NCBI GenBank assembly: GCA_963771435.1
Contig: CAVYTF010000027.1
Location: forward strand, 101,610 to 165,609
Reading direction: 5' to 3'
Source of the DNA: CAVYTF01 sp963771435
GTDB lineage: Bacteria; Bacteroidota; Bacteroidia; Chitinophagales; Chitinophagaceae
Length of the DNA stretch: 64,000 nucleotides
Shown in pieces: positions 45,801 through 57,260 of this stretch. Positions within the stretch are counted from its first letter, which is position 1; each line of letters opens with the position of its first letter. The notes beneath the pieces were generated by a model. That model searched no databases. It saw only the letters and a program-made list of their open reading frames with translations, and had not been told where the DNA came from. A program made the translations under genes and the position numbers.

Positions 45801-48800
45801 CCTATAGCAGCAAATATTACTGTAGGAACAAATAGCAATATTATTGCTGTTTATACCCTTAACACATCAAATGCTACTTCGGTAACTCCTGCAGGGCTTA
45901 CGCTGACAACTATAACCCCAGGATATGCAGCGGCGGACTTTAGTAATTTTCACCTGTATGAAAATACTAATGCTACTTTATCAGGATCACCGACGCTTGT
46001 GCAAACTGTTGCGAGCGTTGGGCCGGGAACGAACCTCGTATTTGGGGGAGGTGGGTTTACACCTTCGCCAATAGCAAGCGGAGTGACGACATATCTTATC
46101 GTGACGGCAGACGTGGCTGCGGGGGCTACGCTTGGAGACTATATTGATTTTACTACGACGAGCTTTGCGAATTTTACGTTTACGAGTTCGGCGGGCACTG
46201 TACAGGAAACGGGAGTGAACCCGGCGGCGGTGAGCAACAAGCAGACAATAGTTGGGCCTGCGGTAGCAATAACGGCCGTGTCTCCTATAGCAGGAAGCAT
46301 GCTTGTGGGAAGCACTAATAACTTGCTTGCTGCATACAAGCTCGCTGTAACTAACGGCGCCGTGACGCCTACGAGTGTTACGCTTGTGACCAGCACCGGT
46401 ACTTATGCAGGATCTTCTGATATAACTAATTTTTATCTGTGGCAAAACACTTCCAACAGCCTCTCGGGAGCAACACTTGTTGGAACCATTGCAGCAACAG
46501 CAGGGTCCCCACAAACGCTTGTTTTTAATGCCAGTACTTTCGGTACAGGATATGCTCTTATTACTTCAGGCACCACTTCGTACCTTTTATTGTCTGCAGA
46601 TGTGGCAGGCGGGGCTGTTCCAGGTGATTATATTTATATCAACAGCACAACCGCTACCGGCAGCTTTAGCTTTAATACTACAGCTACCGTGACAGGAGGC
46701 ACACTTGCGGCAGGCAATAACCAAACTATTGTAAGCCTGCTTGATGTGTACTGGACCGGGACAAATAACTGGAACACTGTAAACACGAATACTGACTGGT
46801 GGCAATCTAACGCTTACACTATCCCGAATTTATGGGTAGTTGACGGCAGAGCGCATCTTGGAGGAACAGCAGGTACCATAACGCTAAACAGCGGCACAGT
46901 GACAGCGGCGCAGATATTTGACTCTACTGTTAATCCTTATTATCTTACTTCAAGCGGAGCAGGGGATGCCGTTACGCTGAGCACTCCTTCCAATATTTAT
47001 GTTGGTGCAGGAATCATGTATGCAGGCACAACTGCTACCGTAGCTTCCGCTAACTCCGTATTTGGTGGTATTAACGGCCTTACCTTAAACGGAACGGGAA
47101 CGCTGGATGTCGGCAGCCCTTTTGTTTCTACTTTTTCAGGTGGTATTTACGTTAATAACAGCTCATTTATATTGGGGACTGAAGGGTTTAATAATTCGAA
47201 CCCTGAGGCTTTTTTACCTACGACAGGCAATAATATCATCCTGAATAATGGCAATTTAACTATTGCCGCTGCATACGGCAATGATATTGCGACCGCAGGA
47301 CCACCGGAAGGTTTTCCGCAAGGGCCGGGGTGCCTTGAAAACCTTACCTCAGTAATATCGACTGGGAATTCCAGCATCACTTTGTATAAGACCAGAGCCA
47401 CTCAAACTACTTTGGGATACACTACTAAGTATCCATATATGGGTATTGCACCCACAACTGATAATTTTACAGGAAATATAGGTTATTTCGGCATCTACGG
47501 TACAAGCATCAGTGACCTGACACCATTAAAAATAAGCGGAACTTTGACAGTAAACGGTGGTGGAAGCCTAACAGGGACACAGGGTGCAGACATTAACAAC
47601 TTCCGTTATGTTAATTATATATCTTTTGGAGGTGTGTCCTTAACCGGCAATACTACCTTCCAGGCATACGCCAGCAGTGGTGCATTTGTACCTGTTAGCG
47701 GAACATTAATTGATATAGACCTAGGAGGGATCGGGAGCTATTTAACGGGTGTTACAGCACAATCTTCCCAACCTATCAATGACAGCGGCTTTACTATGAC
47801 CTTTCTCGGAAACGGAAGCTCAATAGGTGACGGCGGGGAATTGAGCCTGAATGCGGCTTCGAGCACCATGACCGGAAAATGGGTTATAGGCGATGCAGCG
47901 GGTACCAATGCCGCATGGGTGTTGACAAATACCGGAACCTGTTTATCTTTGGGAACCGCTACTGTTTACAATTACAGCAAACTAGCCCCAAAAATAACAA
48001 CAGCATCAACCTATACCAATGTTACTTATGCCCCGAGCACTATTTATTTGTACGGGATCGGGCCAGCTAACGTAAGTGGCGGCACTACTGCTTATTATCC
48101 AGGGGCATTAGATTTCTTTAATTTTGGTACAGAATATGGAACAGTTGGAAGCACTTACACTACCGCTTTGTCGTCCAATATTGTTTTAAACCAGGTTCCG
48201 CAAACCCATCTAGCAGGTATAGCTATAGCTAATGCAGCTCCGCCTGCCAGTTTTCCAGGGACCTGTAACCTACAGATAAACGGTACGGTAACCGGTACCG
48301 GAGGATTAGCGAAATATGGATGGGGCACGTTAACGCTTAATGCGCAAAATATTTCAGGCAATTATAATAGCTATACAGACAGTACTGAAATATATGGCGG
48401 TATCATAACTGTAAATTATGGCTCTAATTTAGGCGCAGGCCCGTTGGTGTTTGACCAGGTTGTTGACCAGATATCAGGCGCAGGGGGAAGCCCAATAGTG
48501 AATTTGAACAATACAAGCCAGACCATTTCATCTTTGAGCTCTTATTTTACGAGCGCTACCGGAACTTTTGTTCAAACAGTAAATATTAATGGCTGTACGC
48601 TTACAGATAGTCAGTCGGTAGTAAATACTATTTACGGAAGTACCGGGGCAAAGGCTACCATGACCAGCATTATTGCCGGAACCGGTACCTTTATCAAGAC
48701 AGGAACAGCCACACTGACATTGACGAGCGCCAATACTTATACGGGGCTGACCCAGGTTAAAGGGGGGACGCTGGCACTTAGCCGTACGGCGGGTACTACA

Positions 48801-51099
48801 TTGCCAATAACCAATACAGTTGACATACTTGGAGGTACCTTGTCCATAACTACGGCACAAACGCTGAAGAATGTGACCTTATCAACAGGTACCTTAAATA
48901 TTGCGTCGGGTATAACGCTGACCATAACAGGAACATTTACACTTGTGAACGGAACAATCACCGGCGGAGGCACAATCGCATACTCAAATGGTACACTTAT
49001 TTATGCGGGCAGCAGTGCGCAGACCGTTAACAGCGGCACTATACTTGAGTGGCCTACAACCAATGCACCTCTTAATGTTGCTTTTGATAATAATACATAT
49101 ACAGGATATACAACAGGGGGAGTAAAACTTCCGGCAGCAGAGGCTATTGTATCGGGTGGTACTGCTACAGTGAATGGCTGGCTGGATTTTTCAGGCAAAG
49201 CTTTGACTGGAGCAGGTGGGTTTATATTGAATGGACTTACCAGCAAAGCCTATACGGGCAAGGTGACAATGGGTTCGCCTTATATTACTAATATGTCATC
49301 TAACAATGGCATATACCCAGGGATGCTGGTGACAGGGGCAGGAATTCCATCTAATACTTATATTATTTATATAGATACTGTGCTGCAATCAAAATCAGGG
49401 ACCTCCACTCTTTACCTGAATAATAATGCCGGCGCTTCAGGGACTACTGTAGCACTGACCATTACTGCAAGGGGCGGAGTAAAGGTGTCGCTTCCTACAG
49501 GGTTGGATAATTCAGGCACAGGGCATGTTCAGGTGACTGGCACAAAGACCTACAACCCAGGAGCTAATTATGTATTTAATACTCCTACAACAGGCGCACA
49601 GATATACCCCGGCTTCCCGACCACTCCTGCTTCGCTTACTTACAGCCCGGCATGGGATGTGAAGATAAATGTAGGCTCAGGCAATAACATGTCAATGCCT
49701 GCAAGCGGGGTAGGTTCAAGCATTGAAGTTGCGGACAGCCTTGTGCTGAGCACAGGTGTTTGGGCTACCAATACAGGGCTGATCACCTGGGATAATCCCG
49801 GAACCAGTTACCTTGTTGAACCCCAGCCGACATGGGCTGCTAATAATACAGCCTATATAAACAGCTTTATCGCAACCTGCGACAATACGGGGAACCCTAT
49901 AAGTGTATCCGGGCCTACTTCGGCTTATACGGGCAATCAAGGGTTCAAGATAAAGAGTGTGACCAATGTAAATACTTATTTCCCCGTAGGGGCAAGCTTT
50001 ATATCTGCTTATCCTACCTACAGCGCGCTTCCTTCTCCCAACAGGATGATGGTGAATAATGCTTTTGGAACACCGGAAGACTTTAGTGTGGTAGTCAATT
50101 ACGGGAGATGTGGGTTTTACGTACGGTACAAGTGGGGGCTACAGAGTAAACAGAATATGGTATATAAAGACCAGCGCATCACGCGACACAGGGCAAGCCA
50201 CCGTTCAATTGTTCTTTACCAAGAGAGATAATTCAGTTGGCAACTGGCTCTGGCCAGCGGCAGGAGGAGAGAATGAAGTGGAAGCCGGATTCCTTTATAC
50301 CCAGCCCGCGCTGGTGGAAAAGGATTACTCTAATCCTAACGGCTCTACAAATTTTATTTACCTATCTACCAACCCATCTACTGACGTGAAAGATTTCTCC
50401 AGTGCAGTAACGTATCCTAACAATACAGAGATATATGGGCTGTACACAATTGGGGTGAGCAACAGGGCCCCTATCGCCCCAAGCCCAACCGGTATTGGTG
50501 AATTTAACCGGTTCTCAGTGGTGAACCCGGGCGGTATTGTACTGCCTGTGAAAGTGATCAATTTCAGAGCTTATCAACAGGGAAGCGGGGTTCAGACAAG
50601 CTGGACCTGCCTTAATGAAATGGATATGGGTTATTATGAAGTGCAGCGCTCAGCCAATGCGACAGACTTTACTGCTCTTGGCAGTGTGAATGCTTTGAAC
50701 AACGGGCAGCCATCAGTTAACTACGGTTTTTATGACAAGCAGCCTTTGCAGGGGGATAATTATTACCGCATAAGGATAGTAGGCAAAGACGGCAGCGTTA
50801 GCTATACTAATGTTGAGCTGGTGCTTATAGGCAGCACGGAGCCATCGGCTATCAGTATTTATCCTAATCCTGTGACGCAGTATGCATTTACCCTGCAATT
50901 AACCAATATACCTGCCGGCAGTTACTCGTTGGTGGTATATAATACCCTCGGGCAAAAGATAGTAAACCAGCCAATTGAACATACGGGCGGTTCTGCTTCT
51001 CAAACTATTTATCTACCGGCCGGCACCGCAAGGGGCGAATACCACGTGCGGTTGTTAGGAACGGGGCTAGAGATGGATAAAACGATGACGGTTCAGTGA
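42801..51099 (+). CDS. Giant secreted T9SS cargo protein with repeats, frame interrupted near its end
   Basis: About 2,765 residues after repair. Signal peptide to about 36. Gly-rich segment at about 65-280 (up to eight consecutive Gly). IPT/TIG-like domain at about 283-365. Six related ~150-residue units at about 385-1312 (each with A/N-P-I-A-Y, V-T-P-x-S-F-x-F-T-T, F-x-L-W/Y, T-A-D-V, N-x-Q-T-I). A beta-helix-like part follows with autotransporter-style phrases (GTFIKTGTATLTLTSANTY near 1960). C-terminal stalk and type A sorting domain (SAISIYPNPVTQ ... GEYHVRLLGT). One extra base at about 50106 splits NYGDVGFTYGT. Likely a surface adhesin or matrix protein. Many antisense frames over it are shadows. 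Confidence 0.88.
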
Positions 51100-51107
51100 G
51101 GATAAAC

Positions 51108-51121
51108 TAAAAAGTAAAAAA
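51108..51121. repeat. AAAAAGT short repeat
   Basis: Two copies just after the giant gene's stop and before its terminator. Confidence 0.6.
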
Positions 51122-51124
51122 TAG

Positions 51125-51154
51125 AAACCTGCGGATAATAACGCAGGTTTTTTT
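51125..51154 (+). terminator. Terminator after the giant gene
   Basis: AAACCTGCG pairs perfectly with CGCAGGTTT (9 bp, eight-base loop) followed by TTTT. 26 bases after the stop. The remaining spacer up to 51382 holds no gene. Confidence 0.88.
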
Positions 51155-51382
51155 ATAACCAGAAAACTGACAGGTTGACCATTAATGTAACTTTTGACCT
51201 ATGAATTTATAATTTTAAAGCTTGTTCAATGGTTTGAACCAGAAGAGCGCAAGAATTGAGGTTGTTTTCTGTAAAATATACCCCGAAAAGGGGATACAAA
51301 ATTTGGCAGCCCAAGATTAATTTCGCCACAGTTTAGTGAATAAAGAAAGCAATTGGTTTTGTTCCAGTATATTTAAACCGCT

Positions 51383-51412
51383 TTGTTTATTAAGACAGAA
51401 TGTATAATTTTG
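51383..51412 (+). promoter_or_regulatory. Bacteroidota -33/-7 promoter
   Basis: TTG (51383-51385) and TAATTTTG (51405-51412, TAnnTTTG) with 19 bases between them, 45 bases before the ATG at 51457. Best promoter match in the window. Confidence 0.6.
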
Positions 51413-51456
51413 AGCAGTTAATTTTATGTTATCATCTTTAATAAATAAATCATCAA

Positions 51457-52209
51457 ATGCAATTTAACTTCTCAACAAAAAGGACTTTCCTGTTATTCGT
51501 TTTATTGATGGCTGGCATATTTTCCAATGCCCAAGGTAATGCGAAGCCAAAAGCACTGACTCCTCCCCCTATGACCCCTTCTAATATAAATCTTATAGTC
51601 TATAGCCAAGCAATGTCCATAGGAGATTACGGCACCGCAATACATGCCATTCATTATTTAATAGCAAGTGATCCTACAAAATATAATAGCTGGCAGGACA
51701 CGCTTGCATTGCTTTACCTGCAGACAAACGCGTATCAACAGGCATATATCTTATCAAAAGGATTGCTTAATAACGCGGGCTATACAGAAATGCGAACTGC
51801 AATAAAAGCCACTGCTGAAAAAAGCCTGCAACAACCTGTAGAAGCGATCACTGATTATACTACCCTGTATAGCAAAACAAATAACCCAGCTTATGGTTTT
51901 GAAGAATTGCAATTGGAATATACCATCAGAAGGCTGGCAGAAACAATAGCTACAGGAAATAAATTATTAAAAGCAATACCTGCCAATGACAGCAGCAAAG
52001 TGAATATGGCCAAATTAGACGGGAAAACAGCCCAGCAAGTTTCTTTTAAATCCGCTGTGGAGAATATTATGGGGCTGGCTTACCTTGATCTCAAAGACAG
52101 AGATAGTGCAATGGCAAGTTTCACAGCTGCTTTAAAAGAAACCCCTGATTTTGAACAGGCAAAAAATAATTTAAGCGTAGCAACGGCACTTGCTGCTGAT
52201 AAAAAATAA
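51457..52209 (+). CDS. Exported TPR-like protein between two T9SS cargos
   Basis: 250 residues. Signal peptide to about 25 (LLFVLLMAGIFSNAQ). The mature part is alpha-helical with TPR-like helices: YSQAMSIGDYGTAIHAIHYL, WQDTLALLYLQTNAYQQAY, IMGLAYLDLKDRDSAMASF. Probably a periplasmic or surface helper, since it lies between two T9SS cargos; 38 bases separate it from the second. Confidence 0.7.
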   Translation: MQFNFSTKRTFLLFVLLMAGIFSNAQGNAKPKALTPPPMTPSNINLIVYSQAMSIGDYGTAIHAIHYLIASDPTKYNSWQDTLALLYLQTNAYQQAYILSKGLLNNAGYTEMRTAIKATAEKSLQQPVEAITDYTTLYSKTNNPAYGFEELQLEYTIRRLAETIATGNKLLKAIPANDSSKVNMAKLDGKTAQQVSFKSAVENIMGLAYLDLKDRDSAMASFTAALKETPDFEQAKNNLSVATALAADKK

Positions 52210-52247
52210 TTTGAGCTATTTATATTAGTTGACTTAAAAGCTATTAT

Positions 52248-54471
52248 ATGAAAACAAAGCAAATCGCTTCAAAATCAAAAGTCTTAAAAGATCTTGGGAA
52301 ACTGTTTGCAATGTTCGTGTTTGGGGGTTTACAAATAACCAGTTACGGGCAAGCATATAATAACGGGCCAATGTATATAAGCGGGAATGTTTATCTAGCA
52401 GCATCATTTACCAATTCTAATAATGCAACAACCAACTACCTAAATAACGGCAACTTTTCTTTAACCGGCGATCTTACTAATAACCAGCCGACAGCTATGA
52501 CAGCCGGTACAGGTACCATTTTGTTTCTAGGCACTTCACTTGAAAATATTAATGGCAGCCAACCAAGCAATTTTTATAATGCTACTGTGAATAACACAAG
52601 CAACGTGAAGATGGGGGACAACATAACAGTGAATAATGTTTTTTATCCGCAGGCGGGCAGTTTACAAATAAACGGTAATACGCTGAACCTTGCAGGAACT
52701 ATTAATAATACAGGAACAGGAACTGTTACTGCTGATTTAGCAGCGGCAGGCACTTCTAATATTAATATCACCGGCACAAGTGCATTGGGCACTTTAAATT
52801 TTTCTGGTTCCAATTATTACGTCAACAATTTCACACTTAACAGAACTTCGACAGGCACAGCAACAATGGGCACTTCTATGTACGTCTATGGAACCGCTGC
52901 GATGACGAATGGGGCGCTTGTACTAAATTCTCAAATATTATCTTTATCCGGTAGTGTGACAGGCACAGGAACTTTTACCGGCGACAATGCTGCTACAATG
53001 AATGTTTTGGGCAATTCTAACGCCAGCCTGGGTACACTTTATTTTACAACCGGAGGCCAAAATTTAAACCTGCTTACTGTCAACCGCTGGAACAGTACAA
53101 TTGTAGCTAACGCAGCTACTTTAGGGACTTCATTGACGACAAACAACCTTACTTTGACTTACGGTGTTCTTTCTACAGGATCAAATCTGTTAACCCTTAC
53201 AACTCCGGGAGGACTTACTGCACCTAATATTCCATGGATCGCAGGCGCTACCACTTTTGGCAATAGTTATGTAGCTACCTGCGATGCAACAGGCACACCA
53301 ATAGCTGTGGCAAATAATACTACCCCTCTAACAAGCGCTTACGGTTTCCAAATCAACAATATCGGTACAGGTGGCACTACCTCTGAGGTTTATATCCCCA
53401 TAGGAGCAAGTTTCCTGCCTGCAGGGACAAGCGTAACTGCCCCAACCCCCAACCGTATATCAATTAAGAACCAAGGGCCTGCGGATAATTTTAATGTAGT
53501 AGTTAATTATGGTGATATAGACAATACTCCTAATGCAAGGGTAAACCGTATCTGGTATGTAAACTCGGCTAATTCTACTTCTACAAGTGCTCCTGACAAG
53601 GTTACTATGAAACTGTTTTTTGTAGAACGTTCTCCTGCGGGGTGGCCCGCTGCCGAGAATGAAGTGGAAAATACGCCTTCACCTTTTGATTTTACCAATA
53701 TTGCCTTAGTGGAAAGGGATTATGCTTCTACAGATCCCAACTTTATAGCTATTTCCGCTGGTACTGATGTGCAAAGTTTCCCTAATGGCACTTATAATAA
53801 CCAGGAAGTTTATGCACTTTATTCAGTAGGAGTAAGCCCTGATGTATTCAGGCGCTACGACTGGCTATTTATCAGTTCAACCGTTTTTCTATTACAAGCC
53901 CTTCACGATATCATCCTTCCCGTAAAAGTTATCAACTTCCGGGCATACCAAAAAGGAACTGCGTGTGCAAACCTCATGGACTTGCCTTAATGAAGTGAAC
54001 ATGGATCATTATGAAATGCAGCGTTCTGCGGATGCGACAGAGTTTATTACGCTGGGAAGTGTGTCGGCTTTGAATAACGGCAAACCATCTAATAATTATA
54101 GTTTCTATGACGGCCACCCTTTACAGGGAGATAATTATTACCGTATAAAAATAGTGGGCAAAGATGGCAAGCATCAGCTATACTAATATCGAAGTAGTGG
54201 CTATTGGAGGTGGCTTATCAAGCATTAATATCTTCCCGAACCCTGTCACGAAACATATTTTCACCCTCCAATGAATAACATACCTGCAGGGAAATATTCG
54301 CTGCTTATTTATAACACACTTGGCCAACTGCTCATGAACCAGGAAATTGATCATGCAGGTGGTTCTGCTTCTCAAACTATTTATATGCCTGTTGGAACAG
54401 CAAGAGGTGAATATCATGTAAGATTATTGGGAACGAATTTACAGGTAGATAAGACCCTGACTGTACAGTAA
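52248..54471 (+). CDS. T9SS cargo protein, several frame breaks near its end
   Basis: About 740 residues after repair. Signal peptide to about 35 (ending TSYGQ). Beta-rich Asn/Thr/Gly repeats at about 40-350 (TNNLTLTYGVLSTGSNLLTL). Then the same C-terminal stalk as the giant (NVVVNYGDI, VNRIWYV, LPVKVINFRAYQ, TSWTCLNE) and the same sorting domain (GGSASQTIY, GTARGEYHVRLLGT, DKTLTVQ). Breaks: a probable compensated pair at 53848-53920, one extra base at ~53960 and ~54167, one missing A at ~54263. The conserved remainder suggests a live gene with consensus errors. Confidence 0.83.
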
Positions 54472-54472
54472 A

Positions 54473-54499
54473 TAAAAAAGCAAAAGTAAAAAGTAAAAA
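54473..54499. repeat. AAAAAGT short repeat
   Basis: Degenerate then clean AAAAGT units directly after the stop of the second T9SS gene, merging into its terminator. Confidence 0.65.
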
Positions 54500-54524
54500 C
54501 CCTGTGAAGTTTACAGGGTTTTTT
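54495..54524 (+). terminator. Terminator after the second T9SS gene
   Basis: AAAACCCTGT pairs with ACAGGGTTTT around a seven-base loop and ends in a T-run. Same position and shape as the terminator of the giant gene. Confidence 0.85.
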
Positions 54525-54546
54525 ATTGGTATATGCTATATCGAGA

Positions 54547-54969
54547 TCATCTAAGCCTGTCAACACTTTTTAGGAGTTTCTGATCTTTATAAATCCCCCT
54601 CAACGCGAGGATAAGAAGTAAGGGAATTGCAAAAACAAAAATTGAAGTGAGGTCAAAACTGCTTTCTCCTGCAACAAATTTTTCTTTTTCAAGAAAATAT
54701 AAAACGATGTTTAAAATAGCGGCGACTAAAGCAGCACTGGAAAGGCGCATCTGCAATTTCCTTTGTTTATATAAAAAGATAATAATAAACGACAACAATG
54801 CTACTCCAACAGATAAAATAGTGATTGGTATGGTGGTCTGGCCGTTGAGAACTGCATATTGTTTCAACAAATCTTTTATTTCATTGCCACTGTAAAAAGC
54901 AAATTTTAGACTAAGAAACCCAAATGCTGATGCGGCAAGTAGCCATAGAGTTTGTATTCGCTGTATCAT
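54547..54969 (-). CDS. DUF4293 membrane protein
   Basis: 140 residues, four membrane segments, opening MIQRIQTLWLLAASAFGFLS, which is the DUF4293 signature, and ending in a basic tail (YKDQKLLKSVDRLR). The family is found in Bacteroidota and has no known function. Divergent from metG, convergent with the T9SS gene. Confidence 0.87.
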   Translation of the reverse strand: MIQRIQTLWLLAASAFGFLSLKFAFYSGNEIKDLLKQYAVLNGQTTIPITILSVGVALLSFIIIFLYKQRKLQMRLSSAALVAAILNIVLYFLEKEKFVAGESSFDLTSIFVFAIPLLLILALRGIYKDQKLLKSVDRLR

Positions 54970-55072
54970 AAGCCCATAATTTTAATTAAAAACTAAGGCA
55001 AATTACAACAGCGAAAACAAATCAAAAATTTTATTGTACTTCAATTGCATAAACAGGCATTTTATTATTGCT

Positions 55073-55080
55073 TACTTTTG
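55073..55080 (+). promoter_or_regulatory. -7 box upstream of metG
   Basis: TACTTTTG (TAnnTTTG) 33 bases before the ATG. A TTG lies 25 bases upstream of it, longer than usual. Confidence 0.45.
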
Positions 55081-55113
55081 TCCATCCTCAATTTTTAGAA
55101 TAGAGATCAAAAA

Positions 55114-57251
55114 ATGAATCAAGCTAAAAGATATTTGGTTACCGCAGCACTTCCTTACGCAAATGGCCTGAAACATATCGGGCATTTAGCTGGGGCGTAT
55201 TTGCCAGCGGATATATATGTGCGTTACCTGCGTGCACAAAAGCGTGATGTAGTATTTGTGAGTGGAAGTGATGAACATGGTACTGCTATCCCCATCCAGG
55301 CAATGAAAGAAGGCACTACGCCACGCGCTATCATTGACAAATATCACCCAATCATTAAAAAAAACTTTGAAGACCTTGGTATCTCTTTCAATATTTATCA
55401 CCGCACCAGCGAACCCATTCACCACGAAACATCACAGGAGTTTTTTACTTTTCTCAACAACAATAGATGACCTTGAAATAATTGACAGCGCTCAGTATTT
55501 TGATGAAGAAACAAACACATTTCTTGCAGACCGGTATATAAAAGGCACTTGTCCTAATTGCGGTTTTGAAAGCGCTTTTGGAGACCAATGCGAAAACTGC
55601 GGCACTTCCTTAAGCCCTGACATGCTGATTAATCCTGTGAGCACCATTAGCGGGAAAAAACCCATAAAGAAAGCTACCAAACATTGGTACCTGCCGCTGA
55701 ACAAACATGAAGAATGGCTTCGCGAATGGATATTGAAAGAACATAAAAGCGACTGGCGCTCCAATGTGCTAGGCCAATGCAAAAGCTGGCTGGATGGGGG
55801 TTTACAACCACGCGCAGTAACCCGCGACCTTGATTGGGGAATAAAAGTGCCCCTGCCTGAAGCTGAAGGAAAAGTTTTGTATGTGTGGTTTGATGCTCCT
55901 ATCGGTTACATAAGCGCGACCAAACAATGGGCGCTCGACAACAATGCTGATTGGAAGCCTTATTGGTACGATGAAGGCACAAAGCTGGTTCATTTTGTAG
56001 GCAAAGACAATATTGTTTTTCATTGCCTGATATTTCCCACCATGCTGAAACTGCACGGCAATATTTTACCTGACAATGTTCCTGCAAACGAGTTCATGAA
56101 CCTGGAAGGCGACAAAATGAGCACGAGCCGCAACTGGAACCTCACCATGCAGGATTATATCGATGATTTTATAAAAAAAGATAATGGCGGCCCTCAGTTG
56201 GCTGACTCGCTACGTTATTATCTCACCACTATTTCGCCCGAAACAAAGGACAGTGAGTTCACCTGGAAAGGCTTCCAGGACGCCAACAATAGCGAGTTGG
56301 GAAATATTTTCGGCAATTTTGTGAACCGCACTTTTGTGATGATGCACAAACTGTGCAACGGCAAAGTGCCGCCGCTGCACGCCGCCCTGCTTGATAAAAC
56401 AGATGAAAATATTATCACCGAAATTGAAAATGCCAAACTCGTTATTGAAAAATTAATTGAGCAGTACAAGTTCCGCGAAGCGCTGTTTGAAGTGATCGAC
56501 CTTTCCCGCAAGGGTAATAAATATTTGCAGGAAAAAGAGCCGTGGAAAAAAGCTGCCAGCAGTGAGGAAATATCTGTGAGTAATCAGCAATTGATCGACA
56601 ACTGCATCCACATTTGCCTGCAACTAACCGCAAACCTCGCCATTCTCATCAACCCTTTTTTACCTTTTACCGCAAAAAAAATGTGCGGTATGATGAAGGT
56701 GGTGGACAAAATGCTCGAATGGAAAAACGCAGGACGCATAAAATTGTTGCGCGTTGGCTATTCCCTGCGCGCACCGGAAATATTGTTCAGGAAAATTGAA
56801 GACGAAGAAGTGGCCTATCAAATAAGCAAGCTTCGTGAAGCAAGCGTGGAGAAAGAAAAAGCAGCGATCAGCAGTCAGCCATTAGCTATCAGCCATGGGC
56901 ATTCAGAAATCAAGAGTCAGAAGATCCGAAATTGCCTTCGATGATTTTGCAAAGATCGCTTTGCATGTAGGCACCATCCTTTCCGCAGTAAAAGTGGAGA
57001 AGGCAGATAAGCTTTTGAAGTTGGAAGTAGACCTCGGCTTTGAAAAAAGAACCATCGTTTCCGGCATTGCCCAGCATTTCAAAGCCGAAGAAATAGTGGG
57101 CAAGCAAGTCACTGTAGTTACTAACCTTGCACCCCGAAAAATGCGCGGCATCGAAAGCAACGGCATGATATTAATGGCAGAAGACAAAAGCGGCAAACTT
57201 CATTTTATTAACGCTGAAAATAAAATTGACAAAGGTAGTAGCGTGAGTTGA
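55114..57251 (+). CDS. metG: Methionyl-tRNA synthetase with C-terminal tRNA-binding domain, two frame breaks
   Basis: Charges tRNA-Met. Class I signatures: HIGH-type KHIGHLAG near 18-25 and KMSKS-type DKMSTS. The zinc knuckle CPNCG...CENCG follows. The last ~105 residues (FAKIALHVGTILSAVKVEKA ... APRKMRGIESNGMILMAED) are the EMAP/Trbp111-type domain fused in Bacteroidota MetG. One extra base near 55463 (after EFFTFLNNN) and one near 56925 beside a GATC (before EIAFDDFAKI) break the frame. About 712 residues after repair. As an essential gene it must be intact in the cell, so these are almost surely consensus errors. Confidence 0.93.
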
Positions 57252-57260
57252 TTCAAGCTA

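Noticed and set aside
44207..49940. Numerous antisense frames of 60-175 codons over the giant T9SS gene
   Set aside because: Low-complexity Thr/Ala/Gly codons open other frames; the products resemble no family and no signals precede them.
1577..54270. Programmed +1 frameshifting as the cause of the broken genes
   Set aside because: No common slippery site or stop context, lesions fall in unrelated genes, and the adapter-like end points to sequence quality.
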